The notes under the pieces were generated by a model. It was not told where the DNA came from. It made no database searches and saw only the letters and a list, made by a program, of their open reading frames with translations. A stretch of 64,000 nucleotides of DNA from Chaunax sp. Z400 (taxonomy: Eukaryota; Chordata; Actinopteri; Lophiiformes; Chaunacidae). Location of the stretch: positions 6,173,501-6,237,500 of the forward strand of contig CM075188.1 in NCBI GenBank assembly GCA_037577475.1, given 5' to 3'. Each line of letters begins with the position of its first letter. The stretch's first letter is position 1. Made by a program: the position numbers and the translations under genes. Positions 57,148-64,000 of the stretch are shown piece by piece.

Positions 57148-57345
57148 ATCACGCCCCTCCAGGTCAGAAGAACCACAGAGTCCCTAAGTATGGCCCCCTG
57201 CAGCACCCCATCCAAGGACTCCTAGAAGGCTGCATACTCCAAGCTTATCTGCGCAAACGACAGTCAGAGCTCGTTCCCCGACCCGAAGGCGCAGGGAAGC
57301 AACCCTCTCGAACCCCAACGTACTGTACAGGCACCTGAGGTACTT
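57148..57345 (-). mobile_element. Non-LTR retrotransposon endonuclease fragment
   Basis: The minus strand reads FERVASLRLRVGERALTVVC, then (with a frame break) a LESLGGVLEGAPxGDxxVLLGD-like stretch, then DLEGRD. This is the start of the apurinic-type endonuclease domain of fish LINE elements. It is only about 200 bp and is broken. Confidence 0.55.
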
Positions 57346-57539
57346 GAAATAAGAATTTCATAACCATCATTGGTTTGAAATTTTATGTCATTATATTTTA
57401 ATGTGTCTCTCACATGTCCCCCCATTTTATTGAAGTGTAGTATTAAATCAGAGACTTTTATATTCTACCAAATCCCTATTTATCTCTCAGAAATGTACCA
57501 TGTGGAGTCATTATTCTCCGCCATGAACGAAGAATGGGA

Positions 57540-58010
57540 TCCATCCATCCTTCTGTCTGTCTGTCATGTTTTGCTTTTGTTTGAGCATCACTCAAAAACT
57601 GTTTAATATTTTTCCACGAAACTTTATACACACATTATTCATAACTTGAAGAGGCGTCTTTTGCTATTCAAGAACGTTTGGCGTTTATATTGTGTTCGTT
57701 ACCATGGTTACAAGTTGAATTCTGGCTCAATTCTGTAAATGGGATTTGTCTCCAATGAAGGTTTTCATAAATTTAAAACTGCTCAGTATTACTTCATGAA
57801 ACTTTATGTACACATCTGCCATGAACTGTGGAGGTGTCTTTTGATATTCTGACAATTTTAGGCTTTTTGTAACTTGTGAAAGTGTAACATTCTCTCAGAT
57901 ATACAATTAACAAGAATTGCATTTAACAGGGATACCTTAACTTCTTTCTTATTTCATGCTTGTTTATATCAGAATCACTCGGCCGTATTTCTCCTTCTAT
58001 TTCTCTGATT
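57540..58010 (+). repeat. Dispersed fish repeat B
   Basis: Starts CCATCCATCCTTCTGTCTGT. It has ACTCAAAAACTGTTTAATAT, then GAAACTTTATGTACACATCT and TCAGATATACAATTAACAAG, in the order seen at 20395 and 32180. It is the fullest copy. Confidence 0.6.
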
Positions 58011-58190
58011 TAGATAAAAATGAATGTTTTATTTTGAAAGGCCTTCTGTGGGTTTCCTGTTGAACAGAATAGAATAAAAAAAGAAATGATTCTAATTGTC
58101 CGAGTTGAGATTTGATGGTTTTATTCTGCGGACTCCCTTTAATAAATCCAGATATGAATAACAGCCGACATACCACTGGGCCATGTTATA

Positions 58191-58758
58191 GGGGCGGTGC
58201 TTGTATTGCTCTGCTTATCTCCGCCTGTAGACTACACAATAAGTGCCCTTAGAAGGAAAGCCTGCCAGCGTCCAAAGTGAGAGCATGTTTTACGAGGCAG
58301 AAAGCTTTCACTTCATTAAAGTCAGTGATCTAAACCACTTTTGTGCTCCGTGTCATGTGAAGATACAGTCCGCTCAGGATGACACTTTATCTGGGCAGTT
58401 TTAGCCTATTAAGCCTTGGTAAGTGTTATTTAATTGTCCTAATAATTATATGGACGCACTAATTGTACGTTTATGGAATCATACATAACTTTTCTAGCCT
58501 GGTGTCAAACGTCTCTTCTTTCTGCAGATTTGATTTGGGATTTGCAGCTTCCGTAGACTTTGTGTCAGACAGATTTATCCAGGCTATCAAACATTGTCCT
58601 CAAACTAATCCGCGTGTTTGTTCTGCAGGATAATCTCCAGAGGTCTTCCTATCTACCAGCGAGGGGAGGAAGGGGCGTGTGTCCGGGACAAGTGGCCGCT
58701 GAGCGAGTCGGTGGAGGCGAGGAGGTGAGCAGCGCAGTCCGCGGCGCATGACAGGGAC
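58191..58758 (+). promoter_or_regulatory. bok: bok promoter and 5' UTR
   Basis: A GC box (GGGGCGGTG) is at 58191. A possible non-coding exon ends at 58418 (CCTTG|GTAAGT). An acceptor TTGTTCTGCAG ends at 58628, opening the exon that contains the start codon at 58759. The exon boundaries here are predicted from consensus only. Confidence 0.5.
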
Positions 58759-61700
58759 ATGGAGATGTTGCGCCGCTCCTCTGTGTTTGCGGCTGAGGTG
58801 TTTGACCGCTCTCCCACCGACAAGGAGCTGGTGTCCCAGGCCAAAGCTCTGTGCAGGGACTATATTCACTCCAGGCTGAACCGAGTCGGGATAGGCTGGT
58901 CTAAGCCTGAACACGGATTGGCTGCATCAGGTGGGACATTGGGGGAGATATCGTCGGTTCTGCTGTGGCTGGGTAAGTTTAGTCCATGTAGGCTGTCATG
59001 CATTTATAGAGATTGATGGTGACTCTAATATGTGAGCTCAGTTACATCTAGCATTTAAAGATATTTCTATAATACTCCCACAGACTGTTAAATCCATTTT
59101 AATGTTAACGTTTTCACTACTCAAAGACATCTTTAACAACTTGGATACATTTTTATGTAGGTAACTTGTCAGACTAACATGTCAGAGTCACAACATGAGA
59201 CACTAGAAGCCAAATGTTACATAATGTTCAGGGACAATTGTAACTGTATGGGTGCAGTTGTAACAACACATTTAAAACCTTCATGTAACACAGCAGACTG
59301 CCATGAACACACCTCTAGCTGAAAGCAGTTCATGTCCACTGTACATTTCACTGTAGTCAAAGTCTAAAGTCTGACCAGTATGAGACACCAGCTATTGTTG
59401 GGAGGCAGGGAGGAAACACCTCAGAGCACGTGCTGCATGTTTCAACTCTGATTGGTGCACATTTAGATGTTACTAATACCTCTTGTTCATCAGGTTTTAA
59501 AAAAATCAAATGGCTTCCAGCGGGTTTTGAATGTGTTGTGATTTATGTTAATGTTTCACTGTGGTAATATGTCTCCAAATCCCTTATAGTCTGTATGTTG
59601 TTGTGTTAATTGTATATTTGAATGTGTTATGCTCAACAAACTCCTCTTTAGGTGATAAAGCATTATCTTTATAACATACAAACTCATAACTTGAATGACA
59701 GTAATTAGAGGGCATACCTCTGCCAAGGCCCAACAATCCTACACGACTGGCTCATACCCAACTGGGAGGCAGTTTGATGGAAATCAGCAGACATGGCAAC
59801 CTAATTTTTACTTGTCTCTAAAGTCCTTATTTTCCATACAAACTCTTTAATATATACAAAAATGTACCCATACCTTTTGCAACAGTCCTTTTAACTGCAC
59901 ACATCTGATACACCTATGATAACACAACAGGGAGCTTCATGACACGCACAGGTAATGAACCATTCACAGCTGCTCGGTGCATTCTGTGACAGCAAAGGTG
60001 TAAACGTGTTGTTAAATGTCATTTCCTGGTCTGGACATGTCAGGAAACGGGGAAGAATGATTTTCTGTGTTGATGTTTTCAGACATAAAGACATCAACAT
60101 GTTCTTTGGTGATGTGATTTTCTGACAAACAAAACAAGATCATAAAAAAATACACAAATTCATCCAGTACAGTCGTATTCCTTTCTGACACCCAAAGGTC
60201 GGGTAGTTACAGGTAGACAGTATCGCTTGACATGTTTGAATCGGTGCAGTATTTTATGCATAATTACGCAGTATGTTGAAAAATGCCCTAAAATATCCAC
60301 CCCTTTAATGTACACACCCCTAAATTTAATGGGTCCTTCCTTGGCCCATGCCTGACTGTTACACTAGATTTTGTAGGGAAGTAGTTTTTGTGTAATCCTG
60401 ACAAACAAACCGACGCGGAGGAGCTAAAAATCATTGGAAAATATATGTTGGTTTTCAACAAACATGAAGACAAGCGTTCAAAGAAATTTGAACTTCTGAA
60501 TGGATGTTAAAGATTTTGAAAGCATGACAAATCTGCCACTGGCTGAAACTGAACATTAGTCCTCAGACTGAGAAGACTTGGACACTGGACTATGGCACTA
60601 AATATAGCATAAGGAGAGTATACATAGACCAGACCTCTTCAAGGGCCAGAACTGAAAAGAAGCCAAGAGGCTGAACATTTAAATGTCTCTATATACAAAA
60701 GACAGGAAGAAAACAATGCACCTGTCTGATCTTAGAAATAGGTTGTTTTAATAAACACACCATCTCATTTCACACTATGGTCCTGTTTGATATCACATCT
60801 CAACATTCAGAAATATTCTGTGGGACTACCTTTCATTTTTACTGGAAGACCTCAAGAGGAGATTCCCAGGAATCCCCAGATAGACAAAGACAAAGTCTCA
60901 TTGCAGTAATTTTTCACTACCTGGATGTTTGCCCAGTATGAAATCTGATAGACTGCAGATGGCTCCTCCAGTCTTAGCTCCCCCCCCCACACACACACAC
61001 CTACCTCCAGTTTAAGGAGTTTTACAATTCTCTGGGAATTGTGCAATTCCATTGAAACTCTAACAAAGATAATGTTTATGGGAAAAATGTTCCAGCAGAG
61101 AGTATTTTAAAAAGTGGTGTCAAAACAGAGTTGGTAAACCTCTGAGCCCAGAATCTACTGAAGAGAGAACACCAGTCACTATAGGACCGTGTTCTTTTTG
61201 AAGCCTTTGAATCAAATTTAAAAAGCTCATAAAAAAACAATTCTGCTGAAATCAGATTTTGAAGGAATAGTCATGTCGGGAACCTTATTTTGACAGTCAC
61301 ACTAAGCTAAGATATGACCACATAATCAACTGACAGACATGAGAAAGAAAACAGATTCTCTTTTAACTCCTGGCAAGGAAGTCAGTGAGTATATTTCCCA
61401 AAACGCCCTATGACCTATTCCTTTAAGTCAAAATAAAATTCTGATTTTATCCATTTAATATCGTTCCAAAAATACTGAGCAGCCACAGTGAGTGTTATCA
61501 TCTGTAAAAATGTCCACAATATGCTGTTTGCTCCTACATTAGATTAAGAGCCTGAGAAAGTAATAGTTTTGGTGACATTATTAATCAGAATGTACTTTTA
61601 AATTTCAAGTGAGACCATGTAGCTTCTGCACAACAGAGAGGATGAATCCTGAACTATTTGTTAGCATTCAGCTAAAATGAAAAAAAAGCTGTTGTCACAG

Positions 61701-62830
61701 TAGCACAAGTGAGAAGAGTAATAAATGCCTCAGTTTTGTTTTACCGCCATATTCATCAAAAGATTGCTTAAATGAGCTTTTAGCAACCATAAGCTACTGG
61801 TACCAGAGCAGGAGGCTAAAGGACGATTAACGAATAAACCACAAGAAAATGTTACATACTCACCTCGAATGTCTTGCATCAAAACATCACATCAGCAGCG
61901 ATATGAATTTGGGACAGTATGCTCCAATGTGCACATTTACAACAGGGATATATCGTCACGTTAAAATAAATGAAGATTTAAATTCACTTACTGTTGACCA
62001 AGCGAGACAGAAACTGAAAGCAGCTTGCAAAGCTCCAGGTGGGCCCAAGGGTCTAAGGGGTCATGATGCAGCAGCAACTGGCATGTGGACAGCCAGACAG
62101 AGGTCACATTCACTTACCAAAAAAGTCCTTATATCACAATCTTCAAGAAAGTTATACAACAATTCTGATATGCCCCTTTATCCAGATCTGCACCAAATTA
62201 TTGGGTTATTTCCTGGCCCCTCATCCGTCTATGAATTCTAAGTTTAGTGGACGTCAGATTTTTTTTGCATAATCCTGCTAAGAAACAAACAAACAAACAA
62301 ATTTAAATATAAACTTCTTAGCGGAGGAAGCAATCAGCAGGTCCACATCTTCATCAGGAGTTGTGACGCCACATGTGTTTTGCACAACACGGCTGGTGAG
62401 TGCCTTCATTCGCGGTACGAGAGCTCAGAGAAACCGTTTTCTTTTTATCATGTAGTATTTGCTTTCTATGGGAAAGTACCCATGGCAGAAAGTTGATGCC
62501 CTAATTAATCACATGAAAAAACACACCCAGTGTGTTTACACTAATAGCAAAACGACAGAGGTGCTTTTCATTGCTGATTTGCTTGGGGAATATTGTGTTC
62601 TTGCTCCTTTAGCTACAGTCTTGCTTTAATTGTGTGTTTACCCTACAGGCTCTGCAAAGAGTCAGTTGATTGTTAATTGAGCCCTTTTCGTTTTTTGCCA
62701 GGTGATGAGTTGGAGTACCTTCGACCCAACGTTTACCGAAACGTAGCGCGACAGCTCAACATCACAGTGGCGTCAGAGAGCATTGTGTCTGATGCTTTCC
62801 TGGCTGTGGCTGCAGACATTTTCTCCACAG
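58759..62830 (+). CDS. bok: BOK, Bcl-2-related ovarian killer (5' part; 3' exons beyond window)
   Basis: BOK is a pro-apoptotic, Bax/Bak-like member of the Bcl-2 family that acts at mitochondrial and ER membranes. The two exons seen are 58759-58972 and 62702-62830. Exon 1 reads MEMLRRSSVFAAEV, FDRSPTDKELVSQAKALCRD and YIHSRLNRVGIGWSKPEHG. The junction (G|GT) forms GDELEYLRPNVYRN; with the preceding LLWL this is the BH3 motif (L-G-D-E). Exon 2 continues VARQLNITVASESIVSDAFL, AVAADIFSTG, and ends phase 1 at a GTAGGC donor. This is 114 of about 210 residues; BH1, BH2 and the membrane anchor lie to the right. The N-terminus is about three residues shorter than in the homologues I remember, between FAAEV and FDRSP. 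The start has a strong context (GGGACATGG). Confidence 0.93.
60290..60435 (+). repeat. Dispersed fish repeat A (3' part)
   Basis: AATGGGTCCTTCCTTGGCCC, then GTAGTTTTTGTGTAATCCTG and ACAAACAAACCGACGCGGAG. Confidence 0.6.
60979..61001. repeat. C-run plus (CA)n microsatellite
   Basis: A run of C is followed by CA dinucleotides. Confidence 0.9.
62085..62335 (+). repeat. Dispersed fish repeat A
   Basis: CAGATCTGCACCAAATTATT, then GCATAATCCTGCTAAGAAAC, (AAAC)n and CTTCTTAGCGGAGGAAG. Confidence 0.6.
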
Positions 62831-63824
62831 GTAGGCCCACATCAACATCTGGCTGTATTGTAACTGAGGCCACACATGCAGACCTGGATGACTGGAACCA
62901 GCCGTAGTGCTTTGTTATCAGGTTTATCTCTCAGCTAAACTCACTTGGACTTGAAAAGACAGAGCTTTTGTCCTTTTAGGGAAGTTCTTCATTCTGTTTT
63001 CATTTGGAAGGAGGAACTTAAGGGTTTGCAGCAAATACAGTAAAGATATAGAAAGTTTGAAAGTTGCTGCTCCTATTAATGCTTTTTTTGTTGAATTACT
63101 AGAGCGATTCAAAGTTTGTCCTCTTGAAAATAATCATTACGGCCTCCTTTTGTCATGTAAACACCTCTTACGCAGGGCAACCACAGGACAGAAACTTTTT
63201 TTTTTTGCAGTCATTATCCCCTTACAGGAAAGGAACCACAGGGAAAACATTCAGTCCATATTAGGATAACTTGTTGTAGAGTGAGTGATTGTTGCAGACA
63301 GTTTGGACCCCGACCAGTTCAGTCATGAACCTCAGCAGGCTTATTCCTCAGGGAATGTAACAAAGCAATCTCCTCTGTCCAAATCAGTTTTTTTGGCCTT
63401 AATGTCTTTAACTATTTCAAACATATTAAAATGAAGGAGTTTCTGCCTCAATCCAAACATGCTCTTATGGTTGTGAGCGCGACTTAAGTGCTTATTTAGG
63501 GATTCACAAGAGAAAAACAAATTGCAGTGAAGCTTTAGGCTTTCAGTTTATGGGTTGTAAATGTAGCTCTCAATGATCACAGCAATGTGGACCTATAGTA
63601 AAGCTGACAGTCGCTGTGTGAAGAGGAAGTTATGGGCGGCAGTAGATTATGACCACAAACTCTAATGTGTGTCAGCTCCGTCACAAATATGCTGTGTTCC
63701 ACAAGGCATGCTACACCATACAGCAGAGGATGGCAGGATGAGGTGCCTTTTTAAAAAAAGCTGTTCTAATAGTTTCACATTAACAAGGCATCAAATTACT
63801 ATGCGTGTTAAACCTAAGAAGAAT
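62831..63824 (+). other. bok: bok intron 2, continuing beyond the window
   Basis: No exon is seen after the GTAGGC donor at 62831. No third coding exon (expected to start with GxTWGKV) is present before the end of the window. Confidence 0.6.
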
Positions 63825-64000
63825 TTTTACCCTAGTCCCATTCAGACAGTGTTTTCAATGTTGGCCTGTTGCGCCTTTATTCCGCACCAACGTCTGTTTG
63901 AACGCGGTGAAGGCGTAATGGGGTGTCAGTTTGTTCCACCTCTGTGACGCCTATGGAGGTAGTAACAGCGCCGTAACAGGCATCTGTATGAACAGGGTGC
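63825..64000 (-). repeat. Dispersed fish repeat C, reversed, cut by the window edge
   Basis: The reverse complement reads TTCATACAGATGCCTGTTAC, TTACTACCTCCATAGGCGTC, CCCATTACGCCTTCACCG and CACTGTCTGAATGGGAC, matching 27715-27865 phrase by phrase. Confidence 0.65.

Larger units (their letters stand above)
58973..62701 (+). other. bok: bok intron with repeat-A pieces
   Basis: Bounded by G|GTAAGT and TTTTTTGCCAG. It holds repeat-A fragments at 59700-59790, 60290-60435 and 62085-62335 and a C/CA-rich tract at 60979-61001. No additional exon is recognised. Confidence 0.7.

Overview
The window is vertebrate nuclear DNA, almost certainly from a ray-finned (probably percomorph) fish. It is AT-rich, with short exons in long introns and GT-AG splice sites. 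It is dense in fish-type repeats: Tc1-like, hAT-like and probably Harbinger-like DNA transposons, a non-LTR retrotransposon scrap, several unnamed dispersed families and microsatellites. Nothing prokaryotic or viral was recognised.

Layout. (1) 1-6,400: intergenic, holding a SINE-like repeat and a dead Tc1-like element (3827-6272) whose transposase region has expanded into about 30 copies of a 38-bp unit. (2) 6,611-9,827: a two-exon C2H2 zinc-finger gene of a fish-expanded family on the + strand. Its second exon carries seven copies of a 33-residue (99-bp) coding repeat, and its finger array is eroded and cut short by a frameshift. (3) 10,700-13,060: a perfect inverted repeat, an hAT-like element and two Tc1-like remnants. 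(4) 13,260-14,460, minus strand: a decayed hyaluronan/proteoglycan link-protein (HAPLN-like) fragment. (5) 18,030-55,240: the whole farp2 gene on the + strand, encoding FERM, FA, RhoGEF (DH) and two PH domains, with promoter-like CCAAT boxes, 26 coding exons and a 3' UTR. (6) 58,190 to the right edge: the start of bok (Bcl-2-related ovarian killer), + strand. Two coding exons are inside the window and the 3' exons lie beyond it. The farp2-bok neighbourhood matches the FARP2-BOK region of human chromosome 2q37, but STK25, which lies between them in human, is absent from the short gap here.

The most interesting signals are in farp2. A 140-nt exon-like block at 51092-51231 aligns with the C-terminal half of exon 23. 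It has the same splice phases (1 in, 0 out) and a length that would break the frame if both or neither were used, which is the signature of a mutually exclusive exon pair in the linker between the PH domains. Exon 12 stays open for about 400 codons of Ser/Gln-rich sequence and then meets a stop. Depending on splicing it predicts a mammal-sized protein (1065 aa), a long form (1366 aa) or a form of 793 aa with FERM and FA but no GEF domain. The last intron has a GC donor.

The genes are not an operon. farp2 and bok are separate transcription units in the same orientation. All splice sites were read by eye from consensus, phase and protein similarity.
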